Of a stretch of 64,000 nucleotides of DNA, positions 31,432 through 42,159 are shown piece after piece. The stretch lies in contig OX392527.1 of the NCBI GenBank assembly GCA_947623455.1, positions 33,658,201 through 33,722,200 on the forward strand. The letters run 5' to 3'. Below the pieces are notes generated by a model. It was not told the DNA's origin and ran no database searches. It saw nothing but the letters and a program-made list of their open reading frames with translations. The stretch comes from Mimachlamys varia. Taxonomy: Eukaryota > Mollusca > Bivalvia > Pectinida > Pectinidae. Numbering within the stretch: the first letter of the stretch is position 1; each line of letters begins with the position of its first letter. Made by a program: the position numbers and the translations under genes.

Positions 31432-31840
31432 CGAGGACTGAGTACATGCTGCACCTTTCAAATTTAGTAATAGATAGAGTATGCCGAAAAAATGAATTAA
31501 ACTGCATCATACATCTGTTTCGTCCCTTTAGGACTCGTCAGTGATGCTGGGGTCCAAAAAAGGTGAGAATCTAAATTTTCTGAACTTATGTAGAAGCAGA
31601 AGCGTCAGGTGCGTAAAACCCCTTTAATTTAGGAATTTACAAAAAAGAAATTAGTACTATATAATTTCAAATCGTGTACTACGAAAATGTGGCTATGGAG
31701 CCTGCAACAACCCTCGGGGACTACAAATTCCACCAGTAGAGTCTGCCACCTCCTATCATGAAGGCTGAAGTAACACACACACACATGGAGACCTCTTATT
31801 AAGTAATAGATACAGTATGTGAATTAAACTGCATCAATGT
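31432..31840 (-). mobile_element. Retrozyme-like element, copy C (most complete)
   Basis: On the - strand, a unit runs from the predicted cleavage position at 31836 to the next at 31510, a spacing of 327 nt, followed by a second partial unit down to about 31432. The partial unit repeats the AGTAATAGATACAGTATG and GAATTAAACTGCATCA segments. This partial-dimer layout with a ribozyme at the junction is what a retrozyme (non-coding retroelement copied from a circular or multimeric RNA) would leave. No protein is encoded. Confidence 0.7.
31504..31547 (-). ncRNA. Hammerhead ribozyme (type I), copy C, intact core
   Basis: On the - strand: GCATCA | CTGACGAG | TCCTAAAGGGA | CGAAA | C AGAT G T A | TGATGC. 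Helix I has 6 perfect pairs, helix II GTCC/GGAC with a TAAAG loop, helix III A-U and C-G with a tetraloop. The cleavage site falls after the A at 31510. All invariant hammerhead positions are met. Confidence 0.8.
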
Positions 31841-32333
31841 ATAGCTCGGCTGAATTGAAATGTAGCGTCTACTCACTGTGCACACCAGATGGTGGTCTGC
31901 ACTTTAGAATGTTTGATAAATACATTCAACAATGTTTTTTTTCTGATATAATGCAATTTTGGAGTATGAAACAAGAACAATTTCCAAACATGAACATTTT
32001 CACAACGTGATTCAGTCACATTTAGTAGGTGAAGAATAATTTACAGAGACCATTTCATAGAAAAGGATTAGCGATACTGAAAATGTCTTTACAACGTTAA
32101 TTTACATTGGATCTATCATACACAAAGTACCATAGTGACAATGTCTTGCATATAGTGCTATATTCACAGACAATGTCTTACAAGGAGTACTTTATACTCT
32201 GACAATGTCTTACTGTCTTACACGGAGTACATGTACATGGCTCGTGGCACAGGTTAATATCTCGTCCACACGTTCACAGGCCTCGGTACAGTGTACATCG
32301 TTTCATAGCCTATTCGTTAGACTAAACACAAAA

Positions 32334-33410
32334 ATGACAGGAAAACGAGCTGAAAAAATGTTCTTGAAATTAGGGCCTATATAAAAGGTAGGTCATTACT
32401 CGGCATAAAGGCTGTAGATATTTACCGCGAGGTGTGTGACATTTATGGGGAGGGCCAAATGTCTCACAGGACTGTTTGTAGGTGGGTAGGTAAATTTAGT
32501 GCTGAGCAGCAGCAACTGCTGCTGCTCACCCAGGTCGTCCTGCAACAACTACGACCAAAGGTAACATAGAAAAAATCCGAAATATCCTCCAAACTGATGC
32601 TCGATTCACCGTAAGACAATTGGCTCGAATGACAAACTTGTCGTTAGCAAGAGTTCATGCCATTTTGAAGAAACACCTAAAAGATAAAAGATAAATGCAA
32701 GATGGATACCCGATTTGTTAACGGATGAGCAAAAGAAGACGCGTGTAACAATGGCAAAAAAACTGTAAAACAAAATGTACCCTAAATATAGTAAAAAGGC
32801 TTTTGATAATATCGTCACTGGTGATGAGACCTGGGTGTATTATTTTGAACCAAAGTGGAAGGTTGCCAACCGAATATGGGCCACTAAAAATGCCAGACGC
32901 CCAAGTATTGCCAAACGAATACGAACAGTAAAGAAGGTTTTGTATGCTATTTTTTTCAAGGGTCCAGCTATTCAAATCCCGGTGCCAAAAGACAGAACGG
33001 TCACAGGCAAGTTCTATAAAAACGTTGTTCTGAGAAAGTTGAAGAACTACTACAAAGGTCCCGCCCCAAAACAGGACTTAAGTATGTTCGACTTTTGCAT
33101 GATAATGCACCCGCTCACAAGGCACGTATTGTGACTGACTTTTTGGAGTCAGAGAAGGTTACCGTCCTTCCGCACCCTCCGTATTCGCCAGACTTGGCCC
33201 CCTGCGACTATTTTCTCTTTCCAAAACTTAAATATGATTTATCTGGAAGGAGATACAATTCGAGAAATGCCCTTTGACCTGCTGTATATTAGTGTCTGAT
33301 GGGTGTACCCATTGAAGAGTATGAAAAATGCTTCCAAAAATGGATTGACCGACTAAAAAGGTGTGTTCTGGCTGTCGGAGAGTACTTTGAAGGGCAGAGC
33401 AAATTAAAAT
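32334..33410 (+). pseudogene. Broken mariner transposase
   Basis: The frame starts ATGACAGGAAAACGAGCTGA and continues in shifted frames. A helix-turn-helix block reads IYGEGQMSHRTVCRWVGKFS near 32430-32500, then TTTKGNIEKIRNILQTDARF. The catalytic domain has TGDETWVYYFEP near 32820, HDNAPAHKA near 33098 and YSPDLAPCDYFLFPKLK near 33181, supplying the three expected acidic positions of a DD34D-type enzyme. Stops and frameshifts separate these blocks (at least after GPY, after the linker and near 33110). A 24-bp palindrome replaces part of the linker near 32500-32523. The last codons, EYFEGQSKLK, precede a TGA at 33408. Not functional. Confidence 0.85.
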
Positions 33411-33452
33411 GAACAAAAGCACTTCCGCTATATGAGCACCGATGCAAGTGAC

Positions 33453-33475
33453 ATTATTTTTTGAACACCCCTCGT
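33453..33475 (+). repeat. Right terminal inverted repeat of the mariner relic
   Basis: TATTTTTTGAACACCCCTC followed by GTA, typical of mariner ends. The matching left end is not visible upstream of 32334, so the element is truncated or diverged there. Confidence 0.65.
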
Positions 33476-33800
33476 ATCTTACACAAACAAATTATGTAGT
33501 GATTTATACCCAGACAATGTCTTACAAGGAGTACTTTACACAGACAATGTCTTACACAGGTTACTCTATACACAGACAATGTCTTATACAGATTACACTA
33601 TACACTTACAATGTCAGACACGGAGTACTTTACACAGACATTGTCTTATAACGAATACTTTATACACAAACAATGTCTTACATATATTACACTTACACTG
33701 ACAATGTCTAACAAGGAAAACTTTATACTCTGACAATGTCTTACATGGAATTCTTTACACAGACAATGTCTTACACAGAGTACTATCTACTGATAATGTC

Positions 33801-34595
33801 ATTTATTTATCTACTAATTAGTTGAGGAGTGGTAGTCATAAAGAAAACGTCCATAAAAATCTACCAAATCAGAACGGTTATCATGGTTGACTGAATTCAA
33901 AACAAATATACACAACATCTTATAGAAAGATGTGGCTGACACAGCAAATACTACAGGACCGGGTCGATGGTGGCAGATATTGGTGGTTATTGTGGTGAAA
34001 CACGTCAATACAAGCCTTACACTCTGACGGGTGTTGTAAACACATTCTCTAGAAACAACGTAAACACACTCCCTAGAGGTAGAAACAGCTTGGACATTGA
34101 TGTCTGTAAGTGCGTACAACGTTTATGGAGAATTGTATGGACACGCGTGCACAGCTGGAAACTAGACATGTATCTGCTGTGACGACTAAAGTCAACAGTC
34201 CTTTATACAGGAGTCTGCTTGTACTTGAGTGTTGTAAGTTTAGAGAAAGGATTAGAATCTACCATATCTTTCTTATTGAACAATAAGTTGGTTATAATTT
34301 TGCTAGAGCATTCAAAATAAACCATGTTTTAATTAACCTATGTGTTCATCTTGTATAGTAAATAATAAAGTGTTTTGATTACGTATATTTTACATTCTTT
34401 TAAAAAACATTTTGAATGACAAACACTTACGTGTTACGTAATCAAGTACGTGATTTCCTGGCTTTATTGGCATATTCAATGTTGTATATTAAATTATCAA
34501 GTATTTTTGGTATGTATTCTTAACATTTCCTATAAAAAGACTTTTGTATCACAAAAGTTTGTAGTATGTGATTTCCTGGTTTAATTGGCAAGGAG
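33801..34595. other. No recognisable gene
   Basis: Open frames of 101 codons (-) and 71 codons (+) overlap around 33814-34182 but show nothing that I recognise. Near 34440 and 34570 the segment GTGATTTCCTGG is repeated. Confidence 0.4.
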
Positions 34596-34606
34596 CTGGT
34601 CGGACC

Positions 34607-34635
34607 AAATCAAGATGGCGGCGTTACTAAAGTAG
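34607..34635 (+). promoter_or_regulatory. YY1-type start-site motif with a six-codon upstream ORF
   Basis: CAAGATGGCGGCG matches the YY1-like motif commonly found just downstream of transcription starts. The ATG in it opens a six-codon ORF ending in TAG seven bases before the next ATG at 34642. Confidence 0.4.
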
Positions 34636-34641
34636 GCCCCC

Positions 34642-34798
34642 ATGTCCTCGGTAATTGGAGCAATTCCTATTAACGGTGCGATGTTTTTCGATAACAACGG
34701 TTCTGGGGAATTATTGACGGAACAACAACAGCTCAATGAACACATTTACAATACCAAACCATCTATCAAATGTGGGTGGACGTCGTCAGTACGGAGTG
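34642..34798 (+). CDS. Possible first coding exon of an unrecognised gene
   Basis: ATG at 34642 opens a frame beginning MSSVIGAIPINGAMFFDNNG, with a Gln-rich LLTEQQQLNEH and ending KCGWTSSVRSG. A consensus donor (GTG|GTGAGT) follows at 34799, phase 1. The region is GC-richer than its surroundings and follows a YY1-type motif, so a housekeeping-type gene start is plausible. No second exon could be identified within the window. Beyond the donor the frame runs on to 35184, but that part includes repeat sequence. The peptide family is not recognised. Confidence 0.4.
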
Positions 34799-35017
34799 GT
34801 GAGTTTGGCGAGCCACGCAAACAAATATGCACTTCCATACCAAAGTGTCAAAGAAGCGACACGAAAACTATATACGGATTTGAAATAGCTAAATCCTTAT
34901 GTATCGTTTTAGGTAAATATGTCTTAAACAGCCATATTTCATTACCATTTAATTTCAGACGGTTTTACATTTCGGATACCGAATTAGTACTAGAGAAACG
35001 TACTTTATCTATTAGTT

Positions 35018-35100
35018 TACAGCTGTTTGGTGCAGTTCGGCATACTGTATCTATTAGTAAATTTAAAAAGTGCAGCATATGTGTGTTACACCATCTTTCA
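35018..35100 (+). mobile_element. Retrozyme-like fragment, copy F
   Basis: Begins ACAGCTGTTTGGTGCAG (ribozyme helix III and 3' strand of helix I), then CGGCATACTGTATCTATTAG and GTGCAGCATATGTGTG. The 5' part of the ribozyme core is absent. Confidence 0.65.
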
Positions 35101-35189
35101 TTACAAATTGTCACAAGTTACAAATTGCTACGGAGATTAAAATCTGAAGATGTGAAGATAACTGTGGCGCTCCCTCAATCCTAAAATCC

Positions 35190-37330
35190 AGGGGAGCTGT
35201 GCTATTTCTGTATTGTAATTGTATCTCTGAATGGAGGGAATTTATACGGTATTTTAAAGATATTGCTTCATCATACACGGGAACATCATTGACGTTCAGT
35301 AGATTCACAGCTATTCTTTATTTAGATTGACTGATGAATATTTAAAACCAATAGATCCAATTTGGATTCAATAAACACAGAAGACGAAGAGTATTTAAGT
35401 GTTGACAGTTGTCAGAGACGGAAATTTCCACCTTCAAGAATCAGTCGTTACTGTCGAAACGGGGTAAAATTAGACTTTTATCGTTAATATCACGCTACCA
35501 TAGCAACAACGATACCGATTTTATAGTTGGCAACATTTTTTACATTATGTCTAAGAATATTTCAAAAGTGTTCTGGTTACAAACTGTACTCCACTTTAAA
35601 ACAATTTAATGAGTTGTTATGTATTTCTATGAAATTACGAGCAAATTTTATGTACATTGCGTATGAAAGGTTTCGCATCGAAATTGTTGAACGTCGATAA
35701 ATGGACGTGGGAAGCTTAATTAAAGGAGCCTTTGTGTCTACAGATGGCACCAGATCATGCTTTGCGCCTTCAGTAGAATATCCAAAAAGGATAAAAAGAA
35801 GGTTCAATATCCTCCGAAACAAATGTAGATGTTGCCTTCAGTAGTTTCAGAAACACTTCCCATCGTCATACAAACACACGTACCAATCAGACGAAGCAGG
35901 CTGTAAAACAAAGACGATATATTATGTTTATTGAACTACAAAATGTCTGTCACGCAGGGCCCATTATCGCTTTAAATTTTCTATGTAAAGCAACCGTGAC
36001 ATTGAGTTTTAAATCACGAAAAACAATCATTTCTAAGTAACAGCCGTACTGGATCTTTGTATAAACCACGAGGGCAACATGTAAAACAATGAAGATTTTC
36101 TGCATTGTATCGGTATTAATAATAATATACATTTATAGCGCTGTATATAATTCATACTCTAATTGACTCTCAGGACCCGACACGAGGGACACGGACAACG
36201 ATATAATCCCGACCTTTTTCTGGGGAGGGGTTGGGGCGGGGCATAAACTATTTTGCAATAACAACATATAATAGTAGACAAAAATTGCTGTATTTGAAAG
36301 AACATTAATCATCAATCCATTTCTAGCATTGCAAAGTACACATATACACGAACATGCATACCTTAAAAGTTCAAATACGTACATATATTGTTGAACCTTT
36401 TAATTCAATATAGGATACTAATAATGATAAGTTGCACCATTGAGCATTTATACTAATTTCTTGACCCCCAATCAGTGCTAAAAAAATCGATATCCCAAAG
36501 GCATATGTTTTAGGACTTTTTTCTGTTACAGTATATGAACCCACCATTCAAAAAGTATGGAAATAAATTATGTTGCAATTTTGTCACGGTTAGGCCTATA
36601 TTTTGGCTAATTTGACTGGACAAAACGAAGGCTTCACTCTTGTAAGGCTTTGGCTTTTACATATTCCATAAAAAACAGTAGCTGCATTCCACAAAAACTT
36701 ATCTACAATATTTATAAAGGACATCGAGAACAACGGTGAAGAGTCGTCGTTAAATTGTTATATTAACAAACAAATTGCCTTGTTTTTACTATGATATGCC
36801 AATAACAAGGACAGTAAAACTAAAACCAAACACCGCCAATATTTGGTAGGCCCTGCCCGCTGATGACAAAGCGTACAGGAATATACCTATGTATCATTGG
36901 AATCTTATTTCTGTTTTGTAAACAAGTCTTCATTTCGGTAAACAACGACAAATCAAACTAGTTGATGTAGCATCGTCAGAGATAATCTAACATTACAGCA
37001 TCCAAGTAAAAAAGCAGTGACATAATAACAGGAGGCATGAATTCAGTTACTCTGATATTATAAATCGGTTTACTCTTAAAATTAAAGGGTTATCTACATA
37101 GTTATCTTCTGAAATTTAATATAGCTTGTAACAGAGATAAAATATGAAATAGTTTACCTTGTCAATATATTTCACTTTTGCAGTCAATAAATGTAAGTTT
37201 TGATCATAGATTGAATATAATTTGCATAATAAAGTACAATCGGTCTTATGTATCTCAGTCCTTCGAGGTGAAAGCCCAGTGGCCAGATCTGTTGTACCAA
37301 TGACCTAAATATGGCTACCACCACAATAGG
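35190..37330. other. No recognisable gene
   Basis: About 2.1 kb without supported genes. Open frames of 60-83 codons lack start context. No repeat family used elsewhere in the window was found here. Confidence 0.4.
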
Positions 37331-37618
37331 GCTATGACGTCCAAGCTAAATTGGAACAGAAGCAGTGCGTATCGCGCGTGATTGGTGTAAATGTCAGCCT
37401 CGTTACTATCCTCGGTATATCACCACTGTCAATTCTTTGTTCTTATCTGATTGATATTTACAATGTCGTTAGTTTTATTCCTGCCTATAATCAATCTAGT
37501 ACAGGTGCACCAATAAATCGCCCCTTTATCGCACATGCGTAGGAGGACATCCTGTTCCGTTTCCGTCCTGCAGTAGAAAATTTACATGACAAAGTACTGG
37601 GTAGTTGACGGGGTTGTG

Positions 37619-37800
37619 ACAGTGCCCTGTCACCGCCGCGTGGAGCGTCTCTAAGGCCACCACACCAAGCTCTGAATTCAACACAAGCTTTAATGCTAAT
37701 GGAATCAAAGTAAATCTGATAAATATCACCTCACCTTCTGTCTTACCATACGTCATTCTTATCTCCGAAACGACGAGCATTGTGTGCGATCAGACCTGTT
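37619..37800 (+). CDS. Possible internal exon of an unrecognised extracellular protein
   Basis: After a possible acceptor (TTGTGACAG) a frame reads CPVTAAWSVSKATTPSSEFN, continues with NTSFNANGIKVNLINITS (two N-glycosylation sites) and ends IVCDQTC before a consensus donor, GTAAGT, at 37801. The stretch is GC-richer than its neighbours. The opposite strand is also open here. No partner exons were identified. Confidence 0.2.
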
Positions 37801-37809
37801 GTAAGTAAC

Positions 37810-38630
37810 ATAATAAAGTGATATGTTTAAGAGGGGTTGTGACCGAAATATCGCCTCAAAGTGAAAGTGTGATGTAAAAGGATTAAGTAATAAAACATAG
37901 AACTTCTAAAGTCTATTTTTGTCAGTTCAACAGCAAAAGATAACATTGAAATCACCTGTTTTGTAAATGTTATGAGCGCAACGCGATCACGTCTTTATTC
38001 CGAGTCGTAACTTATACAGGCTAAGACATTTATCAAATAATATAAGGTTATGGAAACAATGTAGCCCGGAGAGTTAGTCAGAGGTCGTTATCAAAACAAA
38101 AAATCCAACAATACTGAACTTATGTTTACAAAAAAGGAGGAAAGGTCGTACACATTTTCCTAACCACTTTACAACACAAAAAACGATCACTTAAAACGCT
38201 AAGATTTTCAGAAAATATATATTCTTGTATCTTACGTCTTCTGTAAAAATCGTCTATCGTTATATTTACTATGATTAGTTTTGAGATTATATTCATAATC
38301 AACTTTTTTTGGTGCACACAAAGACTTTTCGATTTGTTTTGCTATTTCCCGTTGTATCGTCATCGAATTGTTGACACTATTTCTTTCTTTTAAGTTATTT
38401 CATTTATTGACGATGTGGTGAATACTTGTTGTTTCTATTCAATGGGTCAATGCGTAAGGAGTTAAATGCAGTATAGTTCCCATATACTGATAAACCGAAT
38501 TAAAAATTTAGCTCCAACAGGTTTGTTTAAAGCCTTCTTAGACTAGGTGTATGCTTATTTGTCCTGTATACACACAACATAATATGTACCAAGGGTGTTT
38601 TACCAGAGGAGAAGCAATACCAGCTAAAAC
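37810..38630. other. No recognisable gene
   Basis: AT-rich; nothing supported. Confidence 0.4.
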
Positions 38631-38635
38631 CATCT

Positions 38636-38825
38636 CTACTAGAGGGTCAGGTGCGTAAGAACCCTTTAATTTATGACTTTACAAGTAAAATTAAACTAGT
38701 TCTGTATAATTGCAAATCGTGTACTACAAAAATGAAATGAGATTAACTGTGGCTTTGGAGGCTCCAGCAAACCTCGGGGACTAAAATATCCACCAGCAGA
38801 GTCTGCCACCCCCTATCATTAACCT
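38636..38825 (-). mobile_element. Retrozyme-like fragment, copy D (no ribozyme)
   Basis: Contains the GTCAGGTGCGTAAGAACCC block, CTAGTTCTGTATAATT, CTGTGGCTTTGGAGGCTCCA and CCACCAGCAGAGTCTGCCAC, matching copy C from its middle to its far end. The hammerhead part is missing. Confidence 0.7.
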
Positions 38826-39070
38826 TAGGTTGATCGTGTCTTCAAGCAGTAATGGCCAAAACGAAAGAAACTTCTAAATACTGTGTCAAGGGAATTAGTG
38901 TGGCCCTGTTAGATCACTGTATTTGTCCTTTAAATAACACGATGATGTTGATGAAATAACATTCTGTATTCTTCATGAATGACACTTTTTCTGCTTCTTG
39001 ACATTTTACTTTTGTAATATTTTTTTTAAATAAGTTTTTTCTTTAATTCAATTTTTTTCCAGAATAAGAC

Positions 39071-39424
39071 ATGTTCAGGTTACATTTGTCTGTTACCATA
39101 CTTGTCATACTTCTAATGTTCGTCGATGGGATTGGTTTTGTTTTTTACAATATAGAGGAAGAAGAACACTATTTACAATCGAGACATTTGCCTACCGCAT
39201 ACCACAATTTCACGAACATTAACTTTCCTTTTGCTTTACAGCATCATTACATTTACCCAAGAATATCCATGTCACATGTCAGTTTATTCAGTATAATTGA
39301 ATTCCATCATGACTTACATAATTTCTTGGGATATATTCGGCTCTCGGAATTTAATTTTTATCAAGTCCGCATTTTAAACCTGAGTGGCTCTAATAAACAC
39401 TTTTCTGTCGTAATAATTACCTGA
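39071..39424 (+). CDS. Unrecognised 117-codon ORF with a signal-peptide-like N-terminus
   Basis: The frame begins MFRLHLSVTILVILLMFVDG, a good signal peptide pattern, followed by an acidic IEEEEHYLQSRH segment and a Phe/His/Tyr-rich remainder without cysteines. A possible splice acceptor (TTTTTTCCAG) lies just upstream at about 39061. The frame ends at the border of a 24-bp tandem repeat. It could be a small secreted protein, an exon, or chance; there is no recognised homology. Confidence 0.25.
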   Translation: MFRLHLSVTILVILLMFVDGIGFVFYNIEEEEHYLQSRHLPTAYHNFTNINFPFALQHHYIYPRISMSHVSLFSIIEFHHDLHNFLGYIRLSEFNFYQVRILNLSGSNKHFSVVIIT

Positions 39425-39970
39425 TTCAATTGACTACAGTGGCTGATGGCTTAATTGACTACAATGGGTAATTAATTAATTGACTTCAATGGCTAATGAT
39501 TCAATTGACTACAGTGTCGGATTTATTTGACTACAGTGGCTTCTGATTTAATTGACTACAGTGGCCATAATGTATTTGACTTCAATGGCCAAAGATTTAT
39601 TTGACTACAATGGCAAAGGATTTATTCGACTACAGTGGCCAATGATTTAATTGATTACAGTGGCCAATAATGTATTTGACTTTAATGGCCAAAGATGTAT
39701 TTGACTTCAATGGCCAATGATTTTTCGACTACAGTGGCCAATGATTTATTTGACTACAGTGGCCAATGATTTATTTGACTACAGTGGCCAATGATTTATT
39801 TGACTACAGTGGCCAATGATTTATTTGACTACAGTGGCCAATGATGTATTTGACTACAGTGGCCAATGATTTAATTGACTTCAATGGCCAATGATTTAAT
39901 TGACTACAGTGGCCAATGATTTAATTGACTACAGTGGCCAATGGCTTAAATGACTTCAATGGCTAACTGG
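39425..39970 (+). repeat. 24-bp minisatellite
   Basis: Unit TTGACTACAGTGGCCAATGA plus TTTA, about 22 copies, with a TTGACTTCAATGGC variant interspersed. The left third is more degenerate. Confidence 0.9.
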
Positions 39971-40189
39971 CAACAGTGATTACTGACATACCTATTTCAA
40001 GGCAGTGGTCAATCTACGTGCGAGTCCCGATTCCAGTACTCATAAATTTATGAAAGGTCTCATAGAAATTCTTGAAATAGTTCAATTAACATTGTGGGAC
40101 CCATCGTTTTCGGCAATATTTACAAAAAGGACCCGTGAAAATGAATTGTAAATTGATCGCTGTCAAGGTATCATGTCAGGGATAAAGGT

Positions 40190-40450
40190 GACGTGACACA
40201 CACGTATGCTGCACCTTTTAAATTTAGTAATAGATACAGTATGCCGAAAATGAATTAAACTGCACCATACAGCTGTTTCGTCCTCCTAGGACTCTTCAGT
40301 GATGCTAGAGCCAAAAGGTGGGAATCCAAAATTTCTAAACTATGTAGAAGCAGAAGGGTCAGGTGCGTAAAACCCCTTTGATTTATGAATTTAGAAGTAA
40401 ACTTGAACTAGTTCTGTATAATTTCAAATCGTGTATTACGAAAATGTGAA
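40190..40450 (-). mobile_element. Retrozyme-like dispersed repeat, copy E
   Basis: Runs from CACACACGTATGCTGCACCT through AGTAATAGATACAGTATG, the ribozyme, GTCAGGTGCGTAAAACCCC and CTAGTTCTGTATAATTTC to TACGAAAATGTG. It lacks the far end present in copy C. Confidence 0.75.
40262..40305 (-). ncRNA. Hammerhead ribozyme (type I), copy E
   Basis: On the - strand: GCATCA, CTGAAGAG, helix II GTCC/GGAC, CGAAAC, a self-complementary helix III AC..GT (ACAGCTGT), A at the cleavage position, then TGGTGC. One helix I pair is G-U instead of A-U; the core is intact. Confidence 0.75.
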
Positions 40451-40454
40451 AAAT

Positions 40455-41100
40455 AAAGAGGACGAACCGTCTGGTTTCTTATTCTCTAATTTTTGTTTTT
40501 GTACCTCTCAAGTCTGAATATCCTTGCATGTTTTTTAAAATGTACCTTATTTCATTAACAAATTTAAATTTCATATCTGAAATTGTATTATTTTAACTAC
40601 AAAAAACAAGGTTAGCTGCAACAACAACATACTTTAATCCCTAACTTTGGGTTTTGACAATCATATACATGATATTTTCATTGTCTATGTGCACGAACAC
40701 GTAACATGGACTAAATAATTACAATACTTCTATGGTTTTAATCAAACTGAATAGCTTAATAATACATTGGGAGCTCAATCTCAATGCATTGATTAGCAAC
40801 ATACAGAAAGCCTACAAATGACTAGAACGACAGGATATTAAATGTGATCACAGAGGCCCTTAAGCAGACGTCACGTATATATTAGTACGGAATTTAATTA
40901 ACTCATACAGTAGAGATACGAGTTTGTATGGAACCTCGAGGGCAAACCAAGTTGTCGTAACTCTCAGACATACAAAGCATGTACAAGAGGTCATGTATGT
41001 ATACCATTCAACGTATAAACACGAGGTTGTATAAACTAGAATCATATGGCATTATCATTTCATTGTATATCGAACAATGCTATATACCGAAAGAAAAGTC
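40455..41100. other. No recognisable gene
   Basis: AT-rich; no supported feature. Confidence 0.4.
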
Positions 41101-41107
41101 CAGGTAG

Positions 41108-42155
41108 TTTTGTTTATATTTTGTTTTTACGTCCTTTTAACAGCCAATGCCATTTGACGACGGCCTTCTGGTTTATGCGATGTGAGCGTCTGTGTTGAAT
41201 TCGCATGTATTAGGGGAAAATAAATAAGCGAATACCGAAGCGTTAACAAAATCATAATCTAAACTCAAAATCGATTAAACCAGGGGCAAAATATGAACAA
41301 AGGTACATGGAGTCTCTTGTAAAAGTACAAGAGAATAAGACCAGGTGTTCCGGAAGAGTAAGCGTCTTCTGCTTCATCGACGACACCCGCCATGTAAATC
41401 TCTGTCACATCCAAGTTAACATCTAGTTCTCAAAATGAGAACCGAGTATCATTGTCAATCACAACAAGCAAACACACTAGCCTAATGAGCATACTCAAAA
41501 AAGTCCATCTTCATATCACCTAAAGACACAGAATATTTCTCAATGAGACAAAGATTGCGAACATAAAACTTGCCCACAGTTCTGATCAAACTGCATCTCT
41601 CGAATCCTTGTGTTGTTAGTTTGTTTGTCAGCAGTCGACATCGATCACGAAAATCCCGATATTTAGTGCAAGCCCTAGAATATCGAATCAACTGTGACAT
41701 GTAAGGTTGGCGGTAGGAGGTTGGTGTATGAGTCCGGGACCTTTGCCGATTTAAAGTGCAACCACACACCACACTGTAACATACTGTCGAAGGCCCCCGG
41801 CAGTACTACCCACTCGGTAACATTGTACTGACAAAGGTTCAATAAGTCGTTCCACTCCCATAATGCTGAGCGTCAAAGGAGAAATAATCACCATTGTTGG
41901 TATGGTTGGAAACATGCATGACACATCTTTAACGTTTGTGTAAGAGAAGTGTCTCGTCGGTTTCCGACGATGGGCCAAGGGGCAGAACCCCATCATTCCT
42001 CAAAGAGGCTCAGCTAAAGGTAAAAACTGAGAAAGTTTCAAAGAAGACATTAGGAAGGGGAAACTTATAAAGAAAAAAACGATTACATTCCAAATTTAGT
42101 CGCCTCTTACGAATCATACCATCGGGCAGCAGGTACCTAGTGTGTAAACCAGATA
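41108..42155 (-). mobile_element. SINE-like type 2 element, split by a reverse-transcriptase insertion
   Basis: On the - strand the 5' part is at about 42155-41710 (CTGCTGCCCGATGG, AGTCGCCTC reversed, GCTCAGCATTATGGGAGTGG) and the 3' tail at 41215-41108 (GGACGTAAAAAC reversed). The two halves are separated by the reverse-transcriptase fragment at 41216-41705. Confidence 0.7.
41216..41705 (-). pseudogene. Reverse-transcriptase C-terminus and 3' UTR, inserted in a type 2 element
   Basis: The - strand frame reads MSQLIRYSRACTKYRDFRDR, CRLLTNKL, QGFERCSLIRTVGKFYVRNL and EKYSVSLGDMKMDFFEYAH before the stop. The 3' UTR includes the conserved GATGAAGCAGAAGACGCTTA motif near 41370. 5'-truncated at YMSQ. 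This copy shows the natural end of the protein without a frameshift in the last block. Confidence 0.7.
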
Positions 42156-42159
42156 ACCC

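Larger units (their letters stand above)
32090..33800 (+). repeat. ~30-bp tandem repeat interrupted by a mariner insertion
   Basis: Units containing ACAATGTCTTACA and GGAGTACTTTATAC occur at about 32100-32235 and again at about 33490-33800. The mariner relic lies between the two halves. Confidence 0.8.
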
